This document shows positions 36,930 to 47,959 of a DNA stretch of 64,000 nucleotides, piece after piece (within the stretch, counting starts at the first letter, position 1; each line of letters opens with the position of its first letter). The notes under the pieces were generated by a model. That model made no database searches and was not told where the DNA came from. It saw nothing but the letters and a program-made list of their open reading frames with translations. The DNA is from Anadara kagoshimensis (taxonomy: Eukaryota; Mollusca; Bivalvia; Arcoida; Arcidae): NCBI GenBank assembly GCA_021292105.1, contig CM037860.1, positions 14,464,698-14,528,697 of the forward strand, in the 5' to 3' direction. Position numbers and translations under genes: made by a program.

Positions 36930-38160
36930 AAAATCTTATACAGACCATTCATGTTTGTGTGTGCATGTGTGCATCATTAACCTAGTGACTGCAATTGTTA
37001 GAATTTGATTGACATGCCTCAATAGAGACAGTCAATAATGTTCCAAGACTGGAATATCATAAAAGTTGGTCCACTGAAACCATTATATAGGTATTTTTCA
37101 ATACCTTTACAGAAAATATATCTATATCATTACTTTTTGAAAAATGGTTTTTCAGTAGACCTTAAATACTAGTATATATGGTTAACCATGTAGGAAAAAT
37201 CAATTTTGATTAACTTGCCTCAATAGAGACAGTTAAGTATATTCCAAGTCTAGATTACAACGTCCAGATCTGGAATAGCAAATAAAACACCCTACCTGGT
37301 CCCATCTGACACACAGTTATACCAAATCTTCAACTGAATTCAGGAGCGGACCAGTTTTACTGCGCATGATTAACCCGCGAAATTGCAATTTGCAATTTGT
37401 AAGAATTTGATTGAATTGCCTCCCCGAAAGAGACAGTTAAGTATATTCCAGTTCTAGAACAAATTAAAGACGCTATATGGTCAGCAGAAACGGCTCAATA
37501 TTACAACTTTTTTTGAGTACCATTCCAACAGACCAAAGTTAGGTGTGTACAAGAATAAACCAGTACCAGAATATCACATTGAAGAAAGATGTTATATGGT
37601 CAACTGAAACAAGCTCAACATTAGTGAATACTCAGACTTCAGCAGACCAGAGGTGATCTGTGTGAGGTCAACCGTAACACCTGGTCACTAGAATTTGTTA
37701 AAAAAAAATTAAAAAAAAGGACAAATTTGATAGTGAACAAATACACCATCTTAAAATAAATTTTGAAGTAACCAGATTGACGTGTATGGTATAACCATGT
37801 GACTGCAGTTTGTCCGAATTGGATTAACTGCCTCAAATAGACAGTTATAAATATATACTAGTACTGGAATATTAAAATCATCGGGTCAGTAGAAGTTCCT
37901 CCTTTCAAACAGGGTCCACTTCTACTACCAGAGAAATGTCTGTATGGCAAAAATACTTCAGTGACCCTTCTTTATGTGGGCACCCTTTCTACAAAAAATC
38001 TCAATGGGGGACCTCATAAGGGGTTCTGCTGAATAGTTATGTCTGTCTATTTGGTCTGTAGTTTAAAAAACATTTGAGAAAAATCCTGGATAAATAAGGC
38101 CAGATGTTGCTCAAAGTACACTTTTATGATTTTTATTTTACCATGATGAAAAAAGCTATA

Positions 38161-38571
38161 AATTACATATTATACCAGTTTTAATTTTACAGCACCAGAC
38201 GGCTGTTTCGGAATACAATTCTTCATCAGTAGTGCTTGGACCAAAATTATGAAACCAAAATTATTTTGAAGATGTTGAAAAGCTACCAAAAGGACCAAAA
38301 TATATTTTACCAAATTAAGCTAAGGAAATACTTTGCATGAGGGAGTATACCTTAGTTTTTTATAAATTTCAAATTTCAACTTGCAGGAAATTTAGACAAT
38401 TATAATATATTTCTGACAATAATACGAAATTATTGCCTACTGAGTTGGTGATATCCTCGGGGCACCAGCCACCAGCAGAGATATCGGCTCAGGGGTTTAA
38501 ATTACATATTATATCAGTTTTAATTTTACAGCACCAGATGGCCGTTTCGGAATACAATTCCTCATCAGTAG
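38161..38571 (-). mobile_element. Retrozyme-like insertion with two hammerhead ribozymes
   Basis: The other array units supply the empty site (AAAGCTATAACCTATTC), so the insertion is exact, with TATA repeated at both sides. Its two ends are direct repeats of about 73 bases (38161-38232 and 38501-38571). On the minus strand each holds the hammerhead order: CTGATGA, a stem-II hairpin with a TGT loop, GAAAC, a tiny stem III and a TC cleavage step followed by TGGTGC. The predicted cut sites, between 38536/38537 and 38197/38198, are 339 nt apart, the length of the circular RNA such elements would give. No protein is coded; movement would need an enzyme from elsewhere. Known animal retrozymes have this build. 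Pairing in each copy is slightly imperfect, so present activity is uncertain. Confidence 0.75.
38188..38237 (-). ncRNA. Type I hammerhead ribozyme motif, copy A
   Basis: Stem I is formed by AGCACTA just before CTGATGA and TGGTGCT after the predicted cut. Stem II is GAAT/ATTC around TGT. Stem III is about three base pairs with a two-base loop, as in metazoan retrozyme ribozymes, which are thought to act best as dimers. This copy has the full stem I because both strands lie within the element. Confidence 0.7.
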
Positions 38572-38575
38572 TATA
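38526..38575 (-). ncRNA. Type I hammerhead ribozyme motif, copy B
   Basis: CTGATGA, stem II GGAAT/ATTCC around TGT, then GAAAC and ATC before TGGTGC. Its upstream stem I strand crosses the insertion border, so stem I is shorter than in copy A. That is expected for the outer copy of a tandem insertion. Confidence 0.65.
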
Positions 38576-39999
38576 ACCTATTCAAAGATTATTATTAAAT
38601 ATCAAAATAACATAACCATTTGGAAAATGCAACAAGGTAACAAGTTGTTATATTGTGGACATTTGTTTATTAAAATTTTGGCATAATAAAAAGGGTTTGG
38701 CAGAAGGAAACTTTCAGAAACCACTGGCAAGTAATCAAGGGAAACAACCTTGTAAAGTATAACAAATTCTAACTTTACACAAATATGGATGGGATTAATA
38801 TTTACAGAATAGTAATGCAATCGTAGTGTGTGCATATATTTGGTGTGTGTGTGTGTGTCTGTGTTTAAAATCTTATACAGACCATTTATGTTTGTGTGTG
38901 CATGTGTGCATCATTAACCTAGTGACTGCAATTGTTAGAATTTGATTGACATGCCTCAATAGAGACAGTCAATAATGTTCCAAGACTGGAATATCATAAA
39001 AGTTGGTCCACTGAAACCATTATATAGGTATTTTTCAATACCGTTACAGAAAATATATCTATATTATTTCTTTTAGAAAAATGGTTTTCAGTAGACCTTA
39101 AATATATATGGTTAACCATGTAGGGAAAATCAATTTTGATTAACTTGCCTCAATAGGACAGTTTAGTATATTCCAAGTCTAGATTACAACATCCAGATTT
39201 GGAATAGCAAATAAAACACCCTACCTGGTCCCATCTGACACACAGTTACACCAAATCTTCAACTGAATTCAGGAGCGGACCAGTTTTACTGCGCATGATT
39301 AACCCGCGAAATTGCAATTTGCAATTTGTAAGAATTTGATTGAATTGCCTCCCCGAAAGAGACAGTTAAGTATATTCCAGTTCTAGAACAAATTAAAGAC
39401 GCTATATGGTCAGCAGAAACGGCTCAATATTACAACTTTTTTTTAGTACCATTCCAACAGACCAAAGTTAGGTGTGTACAAGAATAAACCAGTACCAGAA
39501 TATCACATTGAAGAAAGATGTTATATGGTCAACTGAAACAAGCTCAACATTAGTGAATACTCAGACTTCAGCAGACCAGAGGTGATCTGTGTGAGGTCAA
39601 CCATAACACCTGGCCACTAGAATTTGTTAAAAAAAATCAGAAAAAAGGACAAATTTGATAGTGAACAAATACACCATCTTAAAATAAATTTTGAAGTAAC
39701 CAGATTGACGTGTATGGTATAACCATGTGACTGCAGTTTGTCCGAATTGGATTAACTGCCTCAAATAGACAGTTATAAATATATACTAGTACTGGAATAT
39801 TAAAATGGTCAGTAGAAGTTCCTCCTTTCAAACAGGGTCCACTTCTACTACCAGAGAAATGTCTGTATGGCAAAAATACTTCAGTTACCCTTCTTTATGT
39901 GGACACCCTTTCTACAAAAAATCTGAATGGGGGACCTCATAAGGGGTTCTGCTGAATAGCTAGGTCTGTAATTTAAAAACAAAACATCCTGGAAAATAA

Positions 40000-41690
40000 G
40001 GTTGAATGTTTGAATGAAATGAAAGACAAACTTTCTTCTCTACAAAGATTTTTAAATATCTTTATAAAAAATTTAATGAAAAATCTTATAAAATTAACTG
40101 ACAGATGTTTTGTCAAATTAAGATTATTTTGCACACAGAATAAGTCTAGGCATTAAGGTTGAAGCAGGCAATATTTCCCAGAATGACTATCTAGTGCCCC
40201 ATTTCAAATGATCATTTTGTGCAACTCTGGTTGCATGATGTTTTATGTTACATCAACAATCTTTCAGCTTTTTCTGACAAATCCCTATATTCAACAATTT
40301 TCCTATCTTTTACTGTAATTTTGTACTTTTACATTATCTAAATCTATTGTATTTAATGCATTAGTCAGTTGTGGGCTAGTGTGGAGGAGACCAGAGTGCC
40401 AAAGTAGATTCTTACTTGGGTGACAAGAGGTGATATGATCCATAAGCATTTGTTATACAACACTTGCCTAGTCCATCAAAAGATAAACCCTGAACATTTT
40501 AATTGGAACCCCATGAATTTTACAACTAGGTATAATGTAGCAACGTTTAAATGTTTTACGCAAGAACACATGCACCATAAATCTACAGCTTTAATGACTC
40601 GATTTAGAGGTACTGTTGCTATATAAAGAATGTTCCAGACGCCATGTGTCATTAAAACAACATTTATAAAATATTTAATTTCCCTATATTAATCCTAGAC
40701 TAATCTGCATTTTTATAATTTAAAAATTTACAGAATCACCCAAATCCTTTATCTAAACAAAAAAATCTAAATGGGATGTAAAGGATGTCCTGCAATAATT
40801 CTTTGCACATTTATTGTATTTTGAAATAGAAGAAATGGAATAACCAACAAGAAGCAAAAACACAGCACAATAATTGGAATTTTATAGCATTAAGCAAGTG
40901 TGCAAAGTTTGAAATCATTTGATCTGTTCTCAAGTTGTCATTTGGGAACAATGTATCAGGAACTGATGAAAACAACCCAACTTTAGGGTATAATCACATA
41001 ATTCCTGTCTATTATGTGTAGTGAGGTATAAAAAGGGGTTGTTACTAGGAAATGGGACCAGCTGCAAGTAAATGTATTAATGAATTAAGCCATCAATTTT
41101 AATTTTAATCAAAGTCTTATTTTACATAATGCACAAATAACAAGACAATTCTGAAAAACATTTACAAAAACTTACCCAATTTGAATTATAACCCAACTTT
41201 GCAGGTTGGAGAAGACTATTAAAAACAATTTGTCCATTTGTAAAAGAAAAGTAATTTTAAAGTGAATACAAGCCATTCTTATTCATTGGCCTTAATAATT
41301 TCATTTGTATTTAGGGATACTGATTTTCTTTGTCCAATATTTTCATCAAAATTTCTTAAAACTTACAAAATTCAGGTAGTATTTATTACACATTCTGATA
41401 TTTGTCTAAGTTTTTTAAATATACTACGGATAACATTCTGGCAAAAATTTACAAATTGATGTGCATTAATACTCAATCATTAGACATTAGATATAGTTTG
41501 AAAAATGAAAGCTCCAAATATGGTCTCCCTTATTTCCATTAAAAACCATTAAACTCTGAGAACAATATGGTAGATATGTTGTCATGACAGTCTTGATGTG
41601 CATCAATAACTAAAATAAATACTTTGCATTATAAACATATAAACATTCAAAAATTGAGGTTTAACATCGTGCAATAAAAGATCCTAAGCT
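40000..41690. other. No gene seen
   Basis: AT-rich. A small piece of SINE-body-like text (GGAGGAGACCAGAGTGCC) at about 40383. Confidence 0.45.
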
Positions 41691-41699
41691 GTTGCAAAA

Positions 41700-41790
41700 A
41701 ATCATTATAGTGTGCTATATTTCAGAACTTCAAATTTTCTCAATTCAAAAAGCAGAAGGTAGTTTTTAATAAATTGCCACAAAATCACTG
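41700..41790 (-). repeat. Inverted fragment of the 1-800 dispersed family
   Basis: On the minus strand TTTATTAAAAACTACCTTCT and AATTGAGAAAATTTGAAGTT match the copy at 22254-22320. Confidence 0.55.
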
Positions 41791-41924
41791 CATGATTTTA
41801 TCTTTTAACAGACAGCGTCGTTGTAATTCTTAATAAAAAATAATGAACATTATCTTATCTACTGTAATAATAAATGTATAATGTAATTATCAAGGATATA
41901 CATGTTTTTTAAAGTGTCATAGGC

Positions 41925-41995
41925 ATTGATCGCTAAATAGGAGATGCTTACCCTTCCAGAGCACCAAGCCTCACTTCCCTAGTGAAAGTTCACAT
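41925..41995 (+). repeat. Short dispersed repeat
   Basis: GCTAAATAGGAGATGCTTAC followed by CCTTCCAGAGCACC, related to 22575-22660. Confidence 0.55.
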
Positions 41996-42093
41996 TATTT
42001 CCTGGTACATCTGTACAGCTTTAACCAAATGTTAATATAATCTTGAATGACATAAAAGTCTATAAATCTCTGTTATGTTTTTTCACTTTGTAA

Positions 42094-42225
42094 TTCGAGA
42101 TTGAGATTGTTGAATTCTGTGAAGTTGTATAATGTCCACACAAAGTCTGTTGAATTCTGTGAAGTTTGTCCACACAAAGTCTGTTGCATTATGTGAAGTT
42201 GTATAATGTCCACACATTAGTTTCC
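42094..42225. repeat. Three tandem units of 40-50 bp
   Basis: TGTTGAATTCTGTGAAGTT and GTCCACACAAAGTC recur three times with one shortened copy. Confidence 0.8.
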
Positions 42226-42247
42226 TATCCAGTTTTCTTTCTAAATT

Positions 42248-42340
42248 TTAACTTTGTTCCTCGCTTACAACAGGTATCACATGGTTCCATGGCATTTTAG
42301 GCACATCAGGTTCTTTGAAGTCCAATACATCTATTGTTAT
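42248..42340 (-). CDS. Likely terminal coding exon, unknown gene (copy A)
   Basis: A clean acceptor (GGTTTTTCAG) is followed by 30 codons and TAA: ITIDVLDFKEPDVPKM, then PWNHVIPVVSEEQS. The composition is protein-like in a region where random frames are Phe/Ile/Lys-rich. A diverged copy with the same acceptor position and the shared DFKEPDV core is at 46484-46600, and similarity continues into both introns. I do not recognise the family. Upstream exons should lie at higher coordinates on this strand, but none could be joined with confidence. Confidence 0.4.
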   Translation of the reverse strand: MTIDVLDFKEPDVPKMPWNHVIPVVSEEQS

Positions 42341-42599
42341 CTGAAAAACCAAGAACTTGATATTAGCCAATGTCATTGACAGCAAGCCACAACAACACCC
42401 CACGTAAGAAGTAAAATAGATCACCGATTATAATATTCTCAACTTTTGACAAGCACTCGATATAATGACAAATGGTATACAGTGGTATACACATCTTACA
42501 ATAAGTGGACCATTACTATAAAATAAGCCGATTGTTCTTAACAATGCAATATCTTCCTTCCGTTATTACCCAGTAGCTTGATAAAAATGTTTTAATTAA

Positions 42600-43433
42600 C
42601 ATATGTTCTACAGGACATTAAATCAGTTTTTATCCTTATTTTCATTAATCTGCTTTGTAAATTCGGTCGAAATACAACCTCTTAAGTGCCTCAATATTTG
42701 CCTATGTAAGACATATATTCCTAAATTATTTAACTTAATGTTTGTCTTATAATTATTTCTTTAAATGCATGTTATATGCTTGCTTAATGATTGTACAGGG
42801 TAGAATTCATCAATTAGTTTAGTCTCAAGGTGTGTACTGCTGGTCTTTTCCTTGTCTCATGCTGTGGTTAATGTTCAATGTCTTCACTTCAATTATCAAT
42901 TCCATCAGATAATTTTAAAACATTGTCTTCAGTTTCTGAATTCTTTTCTCGGGGTCAAATTGTGAAAGGACAAAGCACTACTGAAATTTAAACACCAAAA
43001 AGATCAAAAATAAGCCACCAAGAATAAAATACAACATGAAAGAAGGGGTGACTAACAGCTATCTAAAACACACTTATTGAGACCATACTGATTGAATAAT
43101 ATCCTTACTGAACAGCCATTTGACCCTCTTCTATATATATTGACATGGTTACTTATCTTTTGTTACTCATCTGTTACACTTACATCATTTATAACATACT
43201 GTTGCTTCTGCTCTTGTGCAAATCTACAAATCTAACAAGCAAATTCAATGAATTAGGAACCTCCATCAGTAGTCACTTTTCATGCAATTTGCACTCATGT
43301 GTAGCTTTGCAGATATTTGTAAAAGCAGAAAGGTAAAAATTAATGCCTATGAATTTGATTTCTGGATTAAATTTGAGGTTATGTCAAGAAAATATCAACC
43401 ATGAAAACCCCATGTCATTGTCTGGTCATAGAG
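42600..43433. other. No gene seen
   Basis: Nothing coding recognised. Confidence 0.4.
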
Positions 43434-43442
43434 TTACCGTAT

Positions 43443-44893
43443 GGTGTCTTCCCACTTAGCCAACATTTTAAAATTTCCTATTCCCACTTAGCCAACATTG
43501 TTAAATAAACATTTAAGATTTCACCTGGAAAGTTTTTCCTATAGTCTTTTTCAGCAAAATTGTTTTGTGGTTCTGAGTATTTTAAGTAGAATATCATTCT
43601 ACAATTAGTTCAAAATTAAATATTTTATTATAGAGTTAATGTTAACAATGCAAATAAATAAATAATAAATATAATAAATAAATAAATAAAATAAGAAAGA
43701 AATATTTCATGTATTTGAAAAAAAAATAAAAAAAATGTTAGAAGTAAATAGAAAATAAATTTTGAAATAAATAAATAAATAAATGTTTTTGTTAACAATG
43801 CAAATAAATAAATAAAAAGTCTTTAACAATTTTACTTTACTGAAAGGAAAAATAAACTTACAAAGATATCAATTGACAAAAACATTATACAAGTATATAT
43901 GAAACCTTTAATTCATTTCTGTGTAAATATTGCAAGTTTTAAAGCAACATTTTAAATTCATTTTTTCCATTAATTGTAATATGCACATTTGCCTGTTTCA
44001 ATAAGTTAAACAATTAAAAAGTAATACAACCGAGTTTTTTCTCAAAAAACGATTGATATTATAAAACATTATTGTTATTATTATTATTTCTTCAATATCA
44101 TAAAAGCTTTGTTGTGCATATTTTTCTCTAAAAAATTGAATTCATGAACCTAAAGCGGACGCAGGACATTTGAGCAAACATTTAAAACTTCATAGTGGAC
44201 AATTGAGTGACGACTTTAGTAGACATTTGAGCGACAGATTTTAAACATTGCCTGTATTTCAAGATTGACATTTAAGCAACAGTTTAAATCTACTTTCTGC
44301 TCCAGTATGAAAGGCGGGGAGAAAAAAGCTGAATATTTGCAAGAATTTTATCAGGAATTTGCAAATAGTGAAGTCGATCGCAACAGATTTACATGTACTC
44401 TGGAACACTTTTAAAGATATCAAACATGAAACTCCATAGACATGATCAAATCCTCTAATGGACTTTTGAAATATCATACGATGCAACATAAAAATTTATG
44501 TAAGTTTTCCTTTTGTCACATTTTTTTGGGGAAATTTTAGTTTTTATGGTGGAAAAATGGTAAATTTATATCATCTCCTTATACACAAAATCAACTTTGA
44601 ATTAAAAAAACAACAACCAAAAAACCCCTTAATATGTGTGAATTTCTAACAATTAATCTTATTGATATAGTTCGCAATTCTGTAAAATAAATCCACAACT
44701 AATTTAAAAGAATATTTTATTCAGATTTTGAAATTTTGTTATTGATTTTCTGAAACAGACTTTACCCTCACCTGTAATTAATACCTTTTGTCTTTGCTAA
44801 TCCTATAATGAACACCAATTCCGACTTAGCCAACATTTAAAATCTTACCTATAGGTACAAAATTTCAAAATGTTGGCTAAGTGGGAATTAACC
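43443..44893. mobile_element. 1.45-kb TIR element with 9-bp target duplication
   Basis: TTACCGTAT flanks both sides (43434-43442 and 44894-44902). The ends are inverted: GGTGTCTTCCCACTTAGCC and, from the other side, GGTTAATTCCCACTTAGCC, extending through CAACATTTT. Each end has a second inner copy of CACTTAGCCAAC or GACTTAGCCAAC. The interior is AT-rich with AAATAAATAAATA runs and short repeats of GGACATTTGAGCGA (44155-44285). No transposase frame. A 9-bp duplication and long ends suggest a non-autonomous Mutator-like element (inference). Confidence 0.75.
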
Positions 44894-45025
44894 TTACCGT
44901 ATATACTTGCCTAAAACCCACCCTGGGGCATAATCCACACCCCTATTTCACCCTGAAAATCCCAGGAATATTTGTTTTCGCAGGATATAACCCGCACCCA
45001 GAAAATATTTTGGTTTCACTACTTG
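44894..45025. mobile_element. End of a 'TACCGTATATACTTGCC' MITE
   Basis: TTACCGTATATACTTGCCTA then AAACCCACCC; the same end text occurs at 61834-61946. The 1.45-kb element seems to have landed in its first bases, since its target duplicate is TTACCGTAT. Confidence 0.5.
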
Positions 45026-45179
45026 GAAAAAAAGAGAAAAATTAACCCAATTTAAAAATTACGTCATGTCCATTTTCATATATGCTTTGTTTCACAATAA
45101 TAAACAAAATTGCAAAAAATAAACAAGCCAACAACACAAATTTGTGAAAATACCACTTGCACAAATTAGCCACGTTTAC

Positions 45180-45440
45180 AGTATTACATTTATACCTATC
45201 CAATAAAATGGTCTTTCTTTGTCGTTCGTCTTGTTCATCTGCCTGTTTGTTGAATGAAACCTCCATATGTAAATGGTGATTATCCTTGCTGGCCTACTAA
45301 AAAACTAAAGCATATACATTAGTTGAAATCCAAAAAATGAAATGATTTATCATGATATAAGTGAATATATTCTTGACTGGGTGAGCATTTCTGCTATGCC
45401 TATAACCAACAGATTTGGGATACAAGTGAAATATTCCTCC
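45180..45440 (-). repeat. Segmental duplicate unit D
   Basis: GGCCTACTAAAAAACTAAAG, ATGATTTATCATGATATAAG and GAGCATTTCTGCT match unit C at 45975-46135. The part ATGGAGGTTTCATTCAAC with CAGGCAGATGAACAAGACG matches 47555-47645. Minus-strand frames through it are not conserved. Confidence 0.6.
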
Positions 45441-45448
45441 TGATGAAA

Positions 45449-45790
45449 CAATCTTGACTTTTAAAATTGAGATGCTGATACATCTATGGGTAACAGGATT
45501 GCAATACCAAGTAAAATAATCTTGACTTTTAAAATTGAGATGCTGATACATCTATGGGTAACAGGATTGCAACACCAAGTGAAATAATCTTGACTTTTAA
45601 AATTGAGATGCTATTACATCTATAGGTAACAGGATTGTAATACCAAGTGAAATCATCTTGGCTTTTAAAATTGAGATGCCGATTACATCAATAGGTAAAA
45701 GGATTGTAACACCAAGTGAAATAATCTTGACTTTTAAAATTGAGATGCTAGTTACTTTCACTTTTAACTTTGGCTATTATTGGAGATTTC
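45449..45790. repeat. Five 68-bp tandem units
   Basis: ATCTTGACTTTTAAAATTGA starts at 45451, 45519, 45587, 45655 and 45723, exactly 68 apart. Each unit contains CCAAGTGAAATAATCTTGACT, minus its first base the SINE tail motif, so the array probably grew from a SINE tail. Confidence 0.9.
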
Positions 45791-46135
45791 TCATCATTCA
45801 ATTTCCTCTGCTGTAAATATCAAATGACTTCCATATTTCTGCCTGCCAGGTCAATATCCGGAAAACATAATACCAACCAGACCCTCGCTGCATTATGTTT
45901 CCACTCAACGTTCACCCTAGCGTACGGTCGTTTGGGACAAGCCTGGTTCCTCGAGTTCCTGAAGAGGTGGTTATCCACGCTGGCCTACTAGAAAACAAAA
46001 GCATAGACATTAATTGCAATCGAAAAAAGAAATGATTCATTATAAGTGAATAAATTCTTGACCAGGTGAGCATTTCTGCTCTGCCTACAGTTAATAGAAT
46101 TGGGATACAAGTGAAACAGTCTTGACCAGATCTAA
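45790..46135 (-). repeat. Segmental duplicate unit C
   Basis: The stretch 45770-45990 resembles 46390-46600 (TGGCTATTATTGGAGAT, GCCAGGTCAAT, GCATTATGTTTC), and 45975-46135 resembles 45281-45440. The higher C+G content at 45890-45960 and long open minus-strand frame suggest a decayed exon copy, but no frame agrees with copy B. Confidence 0.5.
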
Positions 46136-46224
46136 AATACACCCAGCCTCCACTTCCATATAAGGGCAACACTTTAGTGTATGCCTCAAGTTAAAACAAC
46201 TACTGGCTTTAATTGGAGATCTGC

Positions 46225-46350
46225 CATCATGAATCATGAGAATTATGATTGTAATATCAAGTGAAATAATCTTGACTGTTGGTAAATTATACCATCATGA
46301 ATCATGAGAATTATGATTGTTATATCAAGTGAAATAATCTTGACTTGGTA
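46225..46350. repeat. Tandem duplication, about 66-bp unit
   Basis: CATCATGAATCATGAGAATT, ATGATTGT and ATATCAAGTGAAATAATCTT occur twice, again with the SINE tail motif inside. Confidence 0.85.
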
Positions 46351-46483
46351 AGTTACTTCCAACTTCAGATGCTAGTTCCCTGGCAAGTGCATCTATCAAT
46401 TGACTTGGCCATTATTGGAGATCTGCTATCATTTGATCTTCCCCTGCTGTGAATTTCAAATGACTGACTTTCAGCTTGCCAGG

Positions 46484-46600
46484 TCAATTACAGAAAATAT
46501 ACCACAATGAGATCCTTGATGCATCATGTTTCTTCTCGTCTCTTGGCGTCCTTAGTAGGGTCACATCTGGTTCCTTGAAGTCAAATACATCCTTTGTTAT
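46484..46600 (-). CDS. Diverged duplicate of the terminal exon (copy B)
   Basis: After the acceptor GGTTTTTTTTAG the frame reads ITKDVFDFKEPDV and then TLLRTPRDEKKHDASRI before TGA, 38 codons. The first 13 residues match copy A at 42248-42340 with two changes; the rest differs. The intron side also aligns (GAACTTGACATTAGCCAACG versus GAACTTGATATTAGCCAATG in the plus strand). It may be an alternative last exon or the end of a duplicated, decaying gene copy. Confidence 0.35.
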   Translation of the reverse strand: MTKDVFDFKEPDVTLLRTPRDEKKHDASRISLWYIFCN

Positions 46601-46974
46601 CTAAAAAAAACCATGAACTTGACATTAGCCAACGTCACATAGAAAAGAAACCCACAGAACCAAGAAAATAGGTCAATTGGTCCACTGATATATGCATCCT
46701 CAACTTGACAATTGCTGGATGTAATGACAAATGGTACAGAGTGCATGCTGTTTAAGAAATCTAAATATTTATCACCCCAATACATCTTACAATGAGTGGT
46801 CCATAATTATAAAATAGACCCATTTTTTTTTTACAGTGCAGTATCTTCTGTGTAGTCATTACCATAAGTGCAAAAAAATAAGTATGTTCTATAAGAGTAA
46901 TATGATTTATCCATTCAACCACTAATTTAACATTTCCATTTAGCTAAAACATATTGATGTTTTCTCATATGTTA

Positions 46975-47160
46975 AGTTTTACTTATTACAAGAGGCCAAT
47001 GGGCTTCATTCTAGCTCATCCGAGTTCCTAATGTAGTTCCGTCTTGGAAGAATTATTTAAAAGACTCAAAATAGTTTTCATAAATACAGGGCCAACAGCC
47101 AAGATATCCTCCACTGTTCCAGAACTGACCATCTTCATATGAATGGAGTAAAATTAACTG
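46975..47160. repeat. Dispersed 'ACAAGAGGCCAATGGGC' repeat
   Basis: TTACAAGAGGCCAATGGGCT and CTAGCTCATCCGAG resemble a family common in molluscs. The minus-strand frame MKMVSSGTVEDILAVGP within it belongs to the repeat. Confidence 0.4.
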
Positions 47161-47554
47161 AGACAAAACATTACAACAACCAATCCAGTTGTATGGTCCA
47201 AACTAAGTCGAGACCATAACGACAAAAATCAAACTGCCATAGCAAACTATTGCAAGGGTAGGTGGATTGATTTTGTTGTTTTGTTGAAAGTTTGCTGTTT
47301 AACCCAGTGATTTTCCAATAAGGAGTTTTATAGTGTTCCCTCAATTGGTTAGCAATCTTGGATCCATTGGTTTTATTGCCATTATGGTTTAAGCTAAAAA
47401 TTGTTTTCTTTTTATATCAAGTCCCAGTAAGTATTGTTTTCTCAATAACGATGCAGTCTGATCTGTAACAGTGGAGGAACCATTTAAAAATAAACAACGG
47501 GCTTATATCTAAGCAAGCAAAATCAAATCTGTAAACATTAATAGTATATTGCAT

Positions 47555-47645
47555 CTATACCTATCCAATAAAATTGTACTACATCATCGTCTTATTCATC
47601 TGCCTGGTTGCAAAATGAAACCTCCATGTGTGTGTACATCTTTTC
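47555..47645 (-). repeat. Segmental duplicate of 45185-45275
   Basis: ATACCTATCCAATAAAATTG, CATCTGCCTGGTTG and AATGAAACCTCCATGTG repeat the matching text of unit D. Confidence 0.6.
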
Positions 47646-47959
47646 TCCATTAATGACCGACAGATGTTGAATTTTACCTCTCTACATGCCCAACAGGACT
47701 TCTGATATACATCTCGGTATACCTCCAGAACTGTGTGGTATGATATTGGTCCAATTCAACCACAGGCATTTTTTTCATTCATAGAAACAAATGCCTGTGA
47801 ATTCAACACCCGTTTTATTCAATTCCTAATAAAAGAAATTGGCTACATTAGTGTATCTATATAAGTCATCTAAGCCATGTGCCTTGGATGATAAAGGCAG
47901 TTGGGGGGGGGGGGCTTTAAGTTAATGTTATTCAGCTCTTTGTTACTACTCAGGATTTC

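Larger units (their letters stand above)
33491..40000. repeat. Four tandem units of about 1.53 kb
   Basis: The marker CAGATGTTGC occurs at 33501, 35031, 36565 and 38101, giving unit lengths of 1530, 1534 and 1536. Units one to three are nearly identical; the fourth is more diverged and contains the 411-bp insertion at 38161-38571. Each unit has a GT microsatellite of differing length (33827, 35358, 36893, 38841). The recurring minus-strand frame of 64 codons is a by-product, since it is not a spliced or motif-bearing reading. The array ends near 40000, where AATAAGG runs into unrelated sequence. Confidence 0.95.

Noticed and set aside
34688-39873. Recurring 64-codon minus-strand frame in the 1.53-kb array
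   Set aside because: It is repeated only because the DNA is repeated; composition is ordinary and no domain or splice signals are present.
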